Assembly: GCA_041669745.1 (NCBI GenBank)
Contig: JBAYAO010000006.1
Coordinates: 1 to 34,009 of the forward strand
From: JBAZDV01 sp041669745
Lineage (GTDB): Archaea > Thermoplasmatota > Thermoplasmata > Methanomassiliicoccales > Methanomethylophilaceae
DNA length: 34,009 bases
Reading direction: 5' to 3'
Part shown: positions 1-9,141 of the stretch, piece after piece
Layout of the letters: the number at the start of each line of letters is the position of its first letter
Position numbering within the stretch: position 1 is the first letter of the stretch
Notes under the pieces: model-generated
Told to the model about the DNA's origin: nothing
The model's database searches: none
What the model saw: the letters and a program-made list of their open reading frames with translations, nothing else
Made by a program: the position numbers and the translations under genes

Positions 1-76
1 ATCCCCCATCAACGAATGGTACGAGTGCAAGAATCATTATTGCAACTGCGATGACGGCTACAAGTCCTTTTCTCAT
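1..76 (-). CDS. N-terminus of a secreted or membrane protein (partial)
   Basis: An ATG at 76 on the minus strand opens a frame that runs off the left edge after 25 codons. The visible peptide begins M-R-K-G and continues with about 16 hydrophobic residues (Val, Ala, Ile, Leu, Met), then P-F-V-D-G. This is the shape of a signal peptide or N-terminal membrane anchor. A TATA-like stretch (minus strand, about 100-108) lies 25-30 nt before the ATG, which suits a leaderless archaeal transcript divergent from the helicase gene. The family cannot be told from this fragment. Confidence 0.55.
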   Translation of the reverse strand, partial: MRKGLVAVIAVAIMILALVPFVDGG

Positions 77-190
77 CGCGGAGCGATTAACTCGTTAGCA
101 TTTATTACTATTCCTTGGCGAAAGCGAAGGTTTTGTGCGAAAGTAAATTAAAGGGCTAGCAGTAAGAGAGAAGAATCAGCGAGGACGGAG

Positions 191-3100
191 ATGGAGAGAG
201 CGGATAGGACCTACAGCAAGGACGAGGTCATGGGACTCATGGAACCGTTGGTTTCCACATGGTTCAATGAGAAGTTCGACAGTCTTACGGAGCCTCAGGC
301 CCGTGCCATTCCGATAATCCACGAGAGGAGGAACGTCCTCGTATCCTCTCCCACCGGTTCCGGAAAGACACTCACGGCCTTCATGAGCATTATCAACGAA
401 TTGACGAGATACGCTTCGGAAGGTACGCTGGAAGAGAGGATCTACTGCGTATACATCTCGCCGTTGAAGGCGTTGGCGAACGATGTGAACAGAAATCTCA
501 ACACACCGTTGGCCGAGATGAGGGAGGTCGCGGCAAGACACGGCCTCAATGTTCCGGACATACGTGTTGCCGTAAGGTCCGGCGACACATCGCAATACGA
601 CAGACAGAAGATGCTGAAGCATCCGCCGCACATCCTGATCACGACCCCGGAATCGCTGGCCCTGATTCTTGAGGCACCGAAATTCAAGGAGAAACTGACC
701 AAAGTCGAATGGTTGATCCTGGACGAGATACACGATATCTGCGATTCGAAGAGGGGAGCATTCCTCTCGCTCACCCTTGAAAGGCTTAAAGACCATTGCG
801 AAAGGCCGTTCACACGCATCGGTCTGTCAGCTACTCTGGCACCCATAGAGGCGATCGCAGGATTCCTGGTCGGGGTGGATAACGGGAAGATAAGGGACGT
901 AACCCTTGTGGAGTCGGATTCGAAAAAACAACTGGATCTGCAGGTCATATGTCCGACGGACGATATGACGGCACTGCCGTCGGACGTCGTCAATTCCATG
1001 ATGTATGACAAGCTGAAAGACCTGGTGGATCAGCACGAGACCACATTGGTCTTCACCAATACCAGATCAGGAGCGGAAAGCATCGTGTACAAGCTGAAGG
1101 AACGCGGTCTCGAGAACGTCGAGGTCCATCATAGTTCCCTGAGCAAAGAGACCAGACTGGATGTGGAGGAGCGTTTGAAACGCGGAGAGATCAAATGTGT
1201 CGTATCCTCCACCTCATTGGAACTGGGCATCGACATAGGGTCGGTGGATCTGGTCTGTCAGGTGGGCTCTCCCAAATCTGTTGCGAAAGGTCTCCAGAGG
1301 ATAGGAAGAAGCGGTCACAGCATGGGCAAGGTCGCAAAGGGTCGTCTGCTCGTATTCGATCCTGACGATCTGGTGGAATGTGCGGTAATGTGCCGTGCCG
1401 CTCACCGCAGCAATATCGACCGTGTCGGTATTCCGGAGAACTGTCTCGATATCCTGTCACAGACCGTGGTCGGAATGAGTCTGAGCGATCGTTGGGATGT
1501 AGATGCGGCATACGCATTGGTGTGCGGGTCCTACTGCTATCGCGACCTTCCGAAAGAGAAATTCATGAGCGTTTTACGTTACCTCGGAAGCAAGGACGAG
1601 TTCGAGGGAGTCTATTCCAAGATATGGTATGATGAAGAGGCGAACCTGTTCGGAAAGAAGAAAGGCACCAGGATGATCTACTTCATGAATCTGGGCACCA
1701 TTCCGGAAGAGGCCAATTATCGTGTAATCACGAGTCACGGTACTGGTGTGGGCGAGCTATCTGAAAAATTTGTGGAAAGACTCGCGCCCCGAGACATCTT
1801 TGTTCTGGGAGGTCGTTCATTCGAATTCGTTCGCTCCAAAGGGATGGTCGCATACGTGAAAGAGGCCACAGGAAGGAAGCCGACCGTTCCGTCATGGGCC
1901 GGAGAGATGCTACCCAGGAGTTTCGATCTTTCGATGGATGTGGCTGAATTCAGAAGGGAGATGGCTGGGAGCCTCGACAGGGACGACCATGAACTGATGA
2001 ACTACCTATGCAAAGATTTCGATATAGACGAAGGTTCGGCGCGTTCGCTCATATCCTATTTCAGGGAACAGAAGGCGGTAGCCGGTCTGATTCCGGACGA
2101 CCGACATTTGCTGATAGAGGAATACATCGATCCATCTGGCAATCAGAGGATAGTGTTCCATTATCCGTTCGGGAGAAGGGTGAACGACGCGTTGTCGAGA
2201 GCGTATGCCTACAGGATATCGAACATCATCGGTTCCAACGTATCCGTCACGATGTCCGATGACAATTTCATGATAGGGACGTCCAGGAGAATGGACATAA
2301 CCAGGATACCGGATCTTCTTTCATCGAAGGATATCGAGGCCATCCTGAGAAAGGCGATCAAAGACTCCGAGATATTCAAACTCAGATTCCGACACACCGC
2401 CACCAGAAGCTTCATGATCCTGAGGAACTACATGGGCCGTCCGATCTCGGTCAATCGTCAGCAGACGCGTTCCTCGTATCTTTTGGACGCATTGGGCGAA
2501 ATGGAAAATATGCCCGTGATCGAAGAGACATACCGGGAGGTCTTGGAGGACGACATGGACATCAAGGATGCACGTCTGATCCTGGACATGATAGGTTCCG
2601 GTCAGATGACGGTCGAGACGGTGGCTTTCACCGGAACGCCGTCACCTTTCGCACATGCGGTGATCCTCTCAGGATTCTCGGACATAGTCCTGATGGAGGA
2701 TCGTTCGGCGCTGCTCAGGGAATTGCACCGCAAGGTCCTGTATCGCGCAATGGGCGACAACACAAGGGAATACGAATTCGAGGAAGATCAGGTCGTCCCC
2801 TATTTCAGAGAGAAGATAGGCAGGGTCGCCGATAAGGAGGACATCCTCGGATTGTTGATGCGCACTGGACCGCTTCAGGCCATAAGGGAACGCGGTCGCA
2901 ATATCTATGCCTATTCCGATGCAGACAAGAGGACGGTAGACGGTTGGGTCAGGGAACTCGTGAAAGAAGGGAGGATAGGAACGGTGTTCCTCGACGACGT
3001 GCACATAATGACGGTCGAGGAGATCCCGTACTATGCGGCGGCGACCCGCAAGGAAAGGGAACTCAGCGAGATGGACGAAAAGGTCCTCGCCCGTATCGAC

Positions 3101-5551
3101 AGGAACGTGGCGATAAGCGATATCACGGCCGAGTTGCAGATAAGCGAGGATATCGTTTTCAGAACCGTCAAGAAACTGGAATCCATGTATCTCGTGACTA
3201 GGACGGACATATCTGGCAACAACAGATGGTTCTTTTCACGTTTCAACGTGGGTCTTCCAGACAAAAACGAATCGATCGACCGTGTGATACTGCGTTTTAT
3301 GGAATGTTTCGCTCCGGTTACGATACAGGAGATATCATATGCCTTATCGATACCGGAGAATGAGGTCAGGGTATCGTTAGAGGCTCTGACAGGCGAGGAA
3401 GAGGTCTCAAAAGGACGTTTCCTGATCTCAGAGAACGACCAGTACATGAGGAAGATAGACCACATGAGACTGAGGTCCGGTAAGAGCAACGTGTTCGATT
3501 ACGATTCCGTGGAAAGATACAGGTTCTACAAAGGTTCGGAATTCGATACCATAGAGGATTTCTTCAGGTTCTACGGTTCGGCCGGAAGCGAGATCGATGT
3601 TTTCAACAGGGTGAAGAATTTCGATCTTCAGCATTGGTATTCGATGCGTTTCTCCAGCAGGATACAGTTGGGACGTTTCATAAGGGGAAGGGTCAGATTC
3701 GTTCTTTCCGACGATGCTGACAAATATGCGAAGATCAGAAACGAGACCGTATTGCCAGAGGACGAATCTCTGTTGGCGGTTATTGCCGGGATGGGAACCG
3801 CCACGATGAGACAGTTGGTCTCGGAGACGAACAGGGACAAGGACGCGGTCAAGGAATCTCTCATGCGTCTGGACAAAGCGCTCAGGATAGTCCGGGCGTT
3901 CGATGAGAAAGAGGACTGGGGAACCGAGAACGTATATGAGGTCTACAGACCGAACACCCCGGAGGAGGATCCGACTCCGGAATTGGTCATGCAGATCGTC
4001 CGTGCATACGGTCCCATACCGACCACGGCCTTCAGGCACATGCTCGGCGTCTCATCGGAGGATGCGACGGCCATCGCCCGCAGGCAGGGAGCGGAGACGA
4101 TACTGGTCGGTGACGGACAGGTACCGATGCTCGTGATGCCGGATGAGATCCCGAAGATCACAGAAACGCAGAGCAGCGATAACGAGATACGCGTACACTC
4201 GCTGTACGATCCGAATCTGGCATCCAAGTGGGCCGAGATATCATCTCGTTACGGTGATAAATGGATCTATCCGTTGGTTATGGACAGCAGGGTGGTCGGT
4301 GCCTTGGAGGCATGGGAGATGTCCGGCTGCATCGAGATACGCATGATAGACATCAACACCCCGGAGCTGTTCCCGAAGACCCTGAAGGCGATCGACGAGT
4401 TCATGAGATTCTTCAGGATGAAAGGCGTCGACATAGTCAGGATAAGGGAGGTTCTCACCAAAGATGCCGCGGAATTGGACGGAGAAATAAAGAAAGCCCT
4501 GGATGACAGCGGTTACCATCTGGTGAACGGATTCTACGCCAAGGGGAGGTTTATTCCGAGGACGTTCACAGAGGATGAACTTCTGAGCTATATCTTCAGA
4601 AAACAGCACGTGGTCCGCTCCGACAGATTCCAGACGGTGTACGAGGCGATCTCTGAACGCGGTTACATAAGGACGGATGCGGAGATAGTGACACGTGTTG
4701 CGGACAGAACGTCGATCAAGAAGCAGATGGAACGCGGAGATCTGATGAAGATGTCGCTGTGTCCGAATTACATCGGATACACCACTAACGACTTCTCATA
4801 CCTGTACCGTGTGGTGAAGGACGGCAATCCAGACGACGATATGAAGATGCTCATGGAACTGATAGGGGACCGTCAACCGATATCTAGAAAGGATGTCGTC
4901 AAAAATTCCGTATTGTCGGAGGAAAGGACCATCAAGGCGCTTAACGGTCTTTTCCATGAATCCATTACGTACCAGGATTCTAATTCTGCATACAGCATCG
5001 TTCCGACAGGGTCGATCGGCAGAAAAGATGCCGTACGCGAGATAATGAAGATGCATTTCCGTGACTTCGGCATATTCAGCGCCGAGATGTTGTCATCATT
5101 CCTATCGCTGAAGATGGGGATCATCAGACAGGTGTTGGCAGAACTGGAGGAGGAGGGAATGCTGGTGAAAGGCTTCTTCAACGAGAACAGCGCCACAGTC
5201 TATTGGATGCTGAAAGAGGACGTCGACAAGCGTATAGAACCCGTCAGGGACCTGCTGTTACTCAACACCCAGGACAATCTGCATGTCTATCTCAGAAATC
5301 TGATAAAGAGGGAGGTCGGTGCAACCGAAAACGTAATCTTCAAGGGAACCAGGATCATAGGCTCCTTCAAGGGTAAGCTGACGGTATCCGGTGCCAAGGT
5401 CGAGGATTTCAAAGGTACTGGTGAAGCACAGCGTTTCCTCAAGGAGACAGCGATTGCGTTCGGTGTGAAGATAGAGAAGGAAGAGGATCCCGATGACAGG
5501 GATTGGAATGTTTCGGAATTCTATCTCAAAACGAATCCAGGTGCGATTTAA
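191..5551 (+). CDS. lhr: Giant Lhr-type ATP-dependent helicase with C-terminal winged-helix array
   Basis: Superfamily 2 helicase of the Lhr group, 1786 aa. Seen: Q-like motif around residues 30-41, Walker A PTGSGKT at 54-60, motif Ia SPLKAL, Walker B DEIH at 178-181, SAT motif III, motif V STSLELGID, and motif VI QRIGRSGH at 369-376. All ATPase/helicase motifs are intact. The Lhr winged helix and domain 4 should follow the RecA pair, to about residue 900. The last ~850 residues contain at least six recurring helix-turn-helix-like units (near 960-1005, 1030-1072, 1190-1238, 1260-1308, 1549-1600, 1611-1665). Bacterial extended Lhr proteins are about 1500 aa and end in WH repeats related to AlkZ-type glycosylases; the stretch from about 1355 (Y-P-L-V-M...V-V-G-A-L) has a similar look. 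Likely role: 3'-5' translocation on DNA or DNA:RNA hybrids in repair. The nearest plausible TATA is at 145-153; the RBS before ATG 191 is weak. No frameshift is seen across 5.4 kb. Confidence 0.9.
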   Translation: MERADRTYSKDEVMGLMEPLVSTWFNEKFDSLTEPQARAIPIIHERRNVLVSSPTGSGKTLTAFMSIINELTRYASEGTLEERIYCVYISPLKALANDVNRNLNTPLAEMREVAARHGLNVPDIRVAVRSGDTSQYDRQKMLKHPPHILITTPESLALILEAPKFKEKLTKVEWLILDEIHDICDSKRGAFLSLTLERLKDHCERPFTRIGLSATLAPIEAIAGFLVGVDNGKIRDVTLVESDSKKQLDLQVICPTDDMTALPSDVVNSMMYDKLKDLVDQHETTLVFTNTRSGAESIVYKLKERGLENVEVHHSSLSKETRLDVEERLKRGEIKCVVSSTSLELGIDIGSVDLVCQVGSPKSVAKGLQRIGRSGHSMGKVAKGRLLVFDPDDLVECAVMCRAAHRSNIDRVGIPENCLDILSQTVVGMSLSDRWDVDAAYALVCGSYCYRDLPKEKFMSVLRYLGSKDEFEGVYSKIWYDEEANLFGKKKGTRMIYFMNLGTIPEEANYRVITSHGTGVGELSEKFVERLAPRDIFVLGGRSFEFVRSKGMVAYVKEATGRKPTVPSWAGEMLPRSFDLSMDVAEFRREMAGSLDRDDHELMNYLCKDFDIDEGSARSLISYFREQKAVAGLIPDDRHLLIEEYIDPSGNQRIVFHYPFGRRVNDALSRAYAYRISNIIGSNVSVTMSDDNFMIGTSRRMDITRIPDLLSSKDIEAILRKAIKDSEIFKLRFRHTATRSFMILRNYMGRPISVNRQQTRSSYLLDALGEMENMPVIEETYREVLEDDMDIKDARLILDMIGSGQMTVETVAFTGTPSPFAHAVILSGFSDIVLMEDRSALLRELHRKVLYRAMGDNTREYEFEEDQVVPYFREKIGRVADKEDILGLLMRTGPLQAIRERGRNIYAYSDADKRTVDGWVRELVKEGRIGTVFLDDVHIMTVEEIPYYAAATRKERELSEMDEKVLARIDRNVAISDITAELQISEDIVFRTVKKLESMYLVTRTDISGNNRWFFSRFNVGLPDKNESIDRVILRFMECFAPVTIQEISYALSIPENEVRVSLEALTGEEEVSKGRFLISENDQYMRKIDHMRLRSGKSNVFDYDSVERYRFYKGSEFDTIEDFFRFYGSAGSEIDVFNRVKNFDLQHWYSMRFSSRIQLGRFIRGRVRFVLSDDADKYAKIRNETVLPEDESLLAVIAGMGTATMRQLVSETNRDKDAVKESLMRLDKALRIVRAFDEKEDWGTENVYEVYRPNTPEEDPTPELVMQIVRAYGPIPTTAFRHMLGVSSEDATAIARRQGAETILVGDGQVPMLVMPDEIPKITETQSSDNEIRVHSLYDPNLASKWAEISSRYGDKWIYPLVMDSRVVGALEAWEMSGCIEIRMIDINTPELFPKTLKAIDEFMRFFRMKGVDIVRIREVLTKDAAELDGEIKKALDDSGYHLVNGFYAKGRFIPRTFTEDELLSYIFRKQHVVRSDRFQTVYEAISERGYIRTDAEIVTRVADRTSIKKQMERGDLMKMSLCPNYIGYTTNDFSYLYRVVKDGNPDDDMKMLMELIGDRQPISRKDVVKNSVLSEERTIKALNGLFHESITYQDSNSAYSIVPTGSIGRKDAVREIMKMHFRDFGIFSAEMLSSFLSLKMGIIRQVLAELEEEGMLVKGFFNENSATVYWMLKEDVDKRIEPVRDLLLLNTQDNLHVYLRNLIKREVGATENVIFKGTRIIGSFKGKLTVSGAKVEDFKGTGEAQRFLKETAIAFGVKIEKEEDPDDRDWNVSEFYLKTNPGAI

Positions 5552-5591
5552 CGGACATTAAACAACAATGATGGTCGGACATCCTGTCAAT

Positions 5592-5600
5592 CTTATATAT
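5592..5600 (+). promoter_or_regulatory. TATA box of the HTH regulator gene, leaderless
   Basis: The sequence cttatatat lies 22-30 nt before the ATG at 5622. No purine-rich ribosome binding site lies between them. This is the normal spacing for an archaeal TATA box driving a leaderless mRNA whose first codon is at or within a few nt of the transcription start. Confidence 0.6.
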
Positions 5601-5621
5601 TGTTAAGTTATATTTGCCGTC

Positions 5622-6008
5622 ATGAAGATTCCGTGTGAATTGGTCGTATGGTATGTTCTTCCGACCATTCGGAGAGAAGTCGCCAGAGAGCTAGTCAAGA
5701 CCCACGGTTTGTCACAGGCGGAGGTTGCCAGGAAATTCGGTGTGACCGATGCTGCCATTTCTCAGTATCTCAAAAAGAAGAGGGGGGAGAATCCTCTTAT
5801 CGAAGAGAGTCCGCAGTATGAGAAGTTCGAAACGGAGATCAGAGCCGCCGCGGACCGTATCGCGGACGATACTTCGGAATTCGCAACCGAGATGTGCAGG
5901 ATATGCACGGTCGTCAAGAGCACAGGTATGCTGGCCAAGATCTACGAGGTTCAGATCGGGTGTAAACCGCCGGCCTGTGCCTGTGATTCCAATATAAAAT
6001 CGCTGTGA
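5622..6008 (+). CDS. Small HTH transcriptional regulator with a C-terminal cysteine cluster
   Basis: A 128-aa protein. Residues about 15-52 form an XRE-like helix-turn-helix (G-L-S-Q-A-E-V-A-R-K-F-G-V-T-D-A-A-I-S-Q-Y), followed by an acidic helical region. The C-terminus carries C92-x2-C95, then C114, C119 and C121. It resembles the archaeal 'predicted transcriptional regulator' group COG2522, whose members pair an N-terminal HTH with conserved C-terminal cysteines. The cysteines suggest metal or Fe-S binding and hence redox or metal sensing; this is inference. The gene has its own leaderless promoter. Its last 58 bases overlap the 3' end of the OGG1 gene on the other strand, so C119 and C121 are encoded in a region coding on both strands. 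Regulated targets are unknown. Confidence 0.8.
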   Translation: MKIPCELVVWYVLPTIRREVARELVKTHGLSQAEVARKFGVTDAAISQYLKKKRGENPLIEESPQYEKFETEIRAAADRIADDTSEFATEMCRICTVVKSTGMLAKIYEVQIGCKPPACACDSNIKSL

Positions 6009-6784
6009 TACAGGAACTCCTGTGCGTATCCGGGATATCTTCCGAACTTGGTCCTGGCGAATTCCGTGAGATGTGCGTAACTACCTGTCACGTGGTACTT
6101 TTCCTTCAATACCCTTTCGATCCTTGCATCTATCGGGAACGCCTCCATGTGACCGTAAGCGAAAAGTGCGATGCAGTCCGCGACCTTGTTGCCTATTCCA
6201 TTGACGGAGAGGAGGGTCCTTCTGCAATCGTCGTAATTCATTCCGCATAGGGCGTTGGGAACGATATTCCCGTCGTACACCCTCTGTGCCAGTTCCAAGA
6301 ATCTGTTCTCCCTGTATCCGAGTCTGCATGCGCAGATATCGCCGGTTCCGTCGATCACATCCTTCGGCGTAGGAAACGAAAATCTTCCTCCCAGGTCCTC
6401 GCCGAATTCTCTGCAGACGGCCTCGACCATCATCCCTATCCTTTTGACATTCGCATTCGTTGCCAGAAGATATGTCGCAATGCATTCCCAAGGATCCTGT
6501 TTCAGAATGCGCAGTCCCGGGCATCCGTCCACGAGTTCGGCGATGTACGGATCTGAAGCGGAGATGTCCCCGTATATCGCGTCCAGGTCGTCGTCCGCTC
6601 TGAAGTATTCAAGAATCCCATCCTCATCCGATGTACCGGTGCATTCAAAGCCGTCGCAGGTCTGACGCAAGGTAATAATTTCCTTGCCGAGAACCCCTTC
6701 CCAGGCGCCATTCTTTTTGATCCAACGGTGTGCCTGACCGCAGCCCAGTGTCGGATCCAGGGAAACGTTCATTCGAAGCTTCAT
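5951..6784 (-). CDS. ogg: 8-oxoguanine DNA glycosylase/AP lyase (OGG1 family)
   Basis: Bifunctional base-excision-repair glycosylase, 277 aa, removing 8-oxoguanine opposite C and nicking the abasic site. The helix-hairpin-helix is L-L-S-V-N-G-I-G-N-K-V-A-D-C (about 191-204), with catalytic Lys200 in GIGNK and catalytic Asp219 in F-P-I-D-A-R, matching the Lys/Asp pair of human OGG1 (K249/D268). The N-terminal part holds the OGG_N-like beta domain (N-V-S-L-D-P-T-L-G-C-G-Q-A-H-R-W). The length fits the eukaryote-like OGG1 branch rather than the shorter archaeal Ogg2 or AGOG. It is transcribed away from the endonuclease IV gene across a 70-bp gap holding both promoters, so the two repair genes may share regulation. 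The 3' end overlaps the HTH regulator gene by 58 bp. Confidence 0.9.
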   Translation of the reverse strand: MKLRMNVSLDPTLGCGQAHRWIKKNGAWEGVLGKEIITLRQTCDGFECTGTSDEDGILEYFRADDDLDAIYGDISASDPYIAELVDGCPGLRILKQDPWECIATYLLATNANVKRIGMMVEAVCREFGEDLGGRFSFPTPKDVIDGTGDICACRLGYRENRFLELAQRVYDGNIVPNALCGMNYDDCRRTLLSVNGIGNKVADCIALFAYGHMEAFPIDARIERVLKEKYHVTGSYAHLTEFARTKFGRYPGYAQEFLYHSDFILESQAQAGGLHPI

Positions 6785-6854
6785 AACATCACTTCGGATT
6801 GTTCACTCGATATAAACACGTTACCTGGATAGGAAGATATATGCAGACGCCGTC

Positions 6855-7670
6855 ATGTCCCTCATGAGATTTGGTCCAGCAGGATATCCCTCCAGTAGCA
6901 AGAATCCAGAAGATGCCCTGAACATAGTCAGGGAGTTGGGTCTGGATGCACTGGAGATCGAATTCGTCCGCGGTGTGAGGATGTCTGAGGCAAAGGCAAG
7001 GGACATCGGAGAAATGGCCGTGGAAAGGGATATCAGACTCAGTGCGCATGCGCCGTACTACATAAGCTTCAATTCGGATAACGCCGAGACCAGACAGAAA
7101 AGCATCGCTTGGGTGATGGATACCGTCCGTGCCGCGAACAATCTCGGTGCGTACATCGTCGTCATTCATGCGGCGTCGTACGGAAAGACCCCCGGCACCG
7201 CAACCGATGCGGTGATCGACGGATTGACCAAATGCCGTGAGATGATGGACGATGAGGGCATCGACGATGTTATTCTGGGTGTCGAGACCATGGGCAAGAC
7301 CGGGGTTTGGGGAACGCTCAGGGAGATCTCAAAGGTCATGGACAGCGTTCCGGGAACGCGTCCCGTTCTGGACGTTGCCCATGTCCATGCGAGATATCAG
7401 GGTTTTCTGAAGACCGAAAAGGACATGCGGGACCTGGTGGACGAATTCTTAGCTCTGTCCGGAGACATCGCGCATTTCCATATAAGCTGTATCAGATACG
7501 GCGATAAGGGCGAGATATCGCACCTTCCGTTAAGTGCGAAGGAACCGGACATGTCGCTGTTGGCAAACGTCTTGTCGGAATACGATAATGATTGTACATT
7601 TGTATGTGAATCACCTTTGCAGGAAAGGGATGCGGTCGTGTTTAGGGACATGTTCCATCCCCGTTCATGA
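6855..7670 (+). CDS. nfo: Endonuclease IV-like AP endonuclease (TIM barrel)
   Basis: A 271-aa AP-endonuclease-2/xylose-isomerase-like TIM barrel. It would incise 5' of abasic sites, downstream of the neighbouring OGG1. Candidate metal ligands occur in the order known for the trinuclear zinc site of endonuclease IV: H65 (S-A-H-A-P-Y-Y), H105 (V-V-I-H-A-A), E144 (G-V-E-T-M-G), D173 and H176 (L-D-V-A-H-V-H), H207/H209 (H-F-H-I-S), D217/H223 and E252 (C-E-S-P). The N-terminal G-P-A-G-Y-P is typical of archaeal members. A TATA-like gatataaac lies near 6810. ATG 6864 is an alternative start three codons in. Sugar isomerases share this fold, but the near-complete set of zinc ligands and the OGG1 neighbour favour a repair enzyme. 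Confidence 0.83.
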   Translation: MSLMRFGPAGYPSSSKNPEDALNIVRELGLDALEIEFVRGVRMSEAKARDIGEMAVERDIRLSAHAPYYISFNSDNAETRQKSIAWVMDTVRAANNLGAYIVVIHAASYGKTPGTATDAVIDGLTKCREMMDDEGIDDVILGVETMGKTGVWGTLREISKVMDSVPGTRPVLDVAHVHARYQGFLKTEKDMRDLVDEFLALSGDIAHFHISCIRYGDKGEISHLPLSAKEPDMSLLANVLSEYDNDCTFVCESPLQERDAVVFRDMFHPRS

Positions 7671-7708
7671 TAAAACTTTAAATGCTTCATTCCGTTCTGC
7701 CGCATAGC

Positions 7709-7783
7709 GCCACTGTGGCTCAGCGGTAGAGCGACTGATTCGTAATCAGTCGGTCGGGGGTTCAATTCCCTCCAGTGGCTCCA
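7709..7783 (+). tRNA. tRNA-Thr (anticodon CGT)
   Basis: Cloverleaf of 72 nt plus an encoded CCA. The acceptor gccactg at 7709-7715 pairs with cagtggc at 7773-7779; the discriminator is T; CCA is at 7781-7783. The anticodon stem gactga/tcagtc encloses loop ttcgtaa, giving anticodon CGT (reads ACG). The T arm contains gttcaattc. A TATA-like aactttaaat at about 7674-7683 lies some 30 nt upstream. No intron is seen. Confidence 0.95.
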
Positions 7784-7844
7784 TCTTTCCTCTCTTCGAT
7801 GCTGTTTTACCTGCGAGTACCAGAGCGACCGACGTGCTGCGGCA

Positions 7845-9116
7845 TCATCTTTTCATGTATTGGTTCACTATCTTGACGGCGCAGACATCACCGCACATCG
7901 AGCATCCGTCCTCGAGTTTGGTGCATCCGCGTTCCCTGTATTTTCTTGCTTTTTCGGGATCGAGGCAGACGTCGAACATCGATTCCCAATCCAATGCCTT
8001 CCTGGCATTGGCCATCTTCGTGTCGAGGTCCTTGTTCTTTCCGCGTATCATATCGCCAACGTGCGCTGCGATCTTCGAAGCGATCAATCCTTCTCTGACA
8101 TCATTTGCATCCGGCAGTGAGAGATGCTCCGCGGGCGTGAGGTAACAGAGGAAATCCGCACCGGCCTTCGCGGCCATTGCACCGCCGATCGCTCCCACGA
8201 TGTGATCGTATCCGGGGGCGATATCCGTCACAAGCGGCCCTAAAACGTAGAAGGGGGCGCCATAGCACATCGATTTCTCAAGCACCATGTTACTCTCTAT
8301 CATATCGATCGGTACGTGTCCAGGTCCTTCGACCATGGCTTGGACACCCGCTTCACGACATCTTTTCACAAGACGTCCCAAGGTCATCAATTCCGATATC
8401 TGAGCGGCATCCGTCGCATCGTCTATGCAGCCGGGTCTGAATCCGTCACCTAACGAAAGCGTGAATTCATATTTCCTTGCAAGATCCAAAAGATAATCGA
8501 AATTCTCGTAAAGCGGATTTTCCTTCTCATTGTGAAGTATCCATGCCGTGAGGAAGGAACCGCCGCGCGATACGACATCCATTCTTCTTTCGGATGATTT
8601 CAGCCATGCAACGCTCTCCTTCGTGATACCGCAATGAACGGTCATGAAATCCATCCCGTCTTTTGCATGACGTTCTATACCGTTGAATATATCATCCTCG
8701 GTCATTTCTACGACGGCGTTTTTCCTTGCGGCCACCAGGCCCGTTTGATATATGGGGACGGAACCGATTATGACAGGGCATTCCCTGATCATCCTCTTTC
8801 TGATGGCATCTATGTCACCGCCTGTACTGAGGTCCATGATCGCATCTGCACCGTATTTGAGTGCGACTTTGAGTTTATCGAGTTCCGTTTCAAGACAGAC
8901 AAGGTCCCTGGAAGTACCCAAGTTAACGTTCACTTTGACACTCATCCCTTCACCGATGGCGACAGGTTCCGGATCATGTATCGGATTGCACGGAACGACT
9001 ATGCGTCCGGAAGCTATTCCGTTCCTCACGAATTCCTCACTCATGTGCTCTCTCTCGGCTATCGCCTTGATCAGGGGTGTGACGCCTTTTCGGGCCTCTT
9101 CCATTATGGTGCTCAT
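7845..9116 (-). CDS. thiC: Phosphomethylpyrimidine synthase ThiC
   Basis: Radical-SAM enzyme converting 5-aminoimidazole ribotide to HMP phosphate, the pyrimidine branch of thiamine synthesis; 423 aa, the short form without the N-terminal domain of enteric ThiC. Recognised blocks: G-T-S-R-D near residue 68, M-D-L-S-T-G-G-D, F-M-T-V-H-C-G-I, V-S-R-G-G-S-F, S-L-G-D-G-F-R-P-G, V-E-G-P-G-H-V-P, and F-L-C-Y-L-T-P-A-E-H-L. The C-terminal [4Fe-4S] cysteines are C405, C408 and C412 (CSMCGDVC). AIR is also a purine intermediate, and purM, which makes it, lies about 6 kb away. The gene is single and diverges from gyrB. No TPP riboswitch is visible upstream; a 9-bp inverted repeat at 9142-9171 overlaps the likely TATA region instead. 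Confidence 0.96.
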   Translation of the reverse strand: MSTIMEEARKGVTPLIKAIAEREHMSEEFVRNGIASGRIVVPCNPIHDPEPVAIGEGMSVKVNVNLGTSRDLVCLETELDKLKVALKYGADAIMDLSTGGDIDAIRKRMIRECPVIIGSVPIYQTGLVAARKNAVVEMTEDDIFNGIERHAKDGMDFMTVHCGITKESVAWLKSSERRMDVVSRGGSFLTAWILHNEKENPLYENFDYLLDLARKYEFTLSLGDGFRPGCIDDATDAAQISELMTLGRLVKRCREAGVQAMVEGPGHVPIDMIESNMVLEKSMCYGAPFYVLGPLVTDIAPGYDHIVGAIGGAMAAKAGADFLCYLTPAEHLSLPDANDVREGLIASKIAAHVGDMIRGKNKDLDTKMANARKALDWESMFDVCLDPEKARKYRERGCTKLEDGCSMCGDVCAVKIVNQYMKR

Positions 9117-9141
9117 CGGATCCCTAATAATCTACTCGGTT

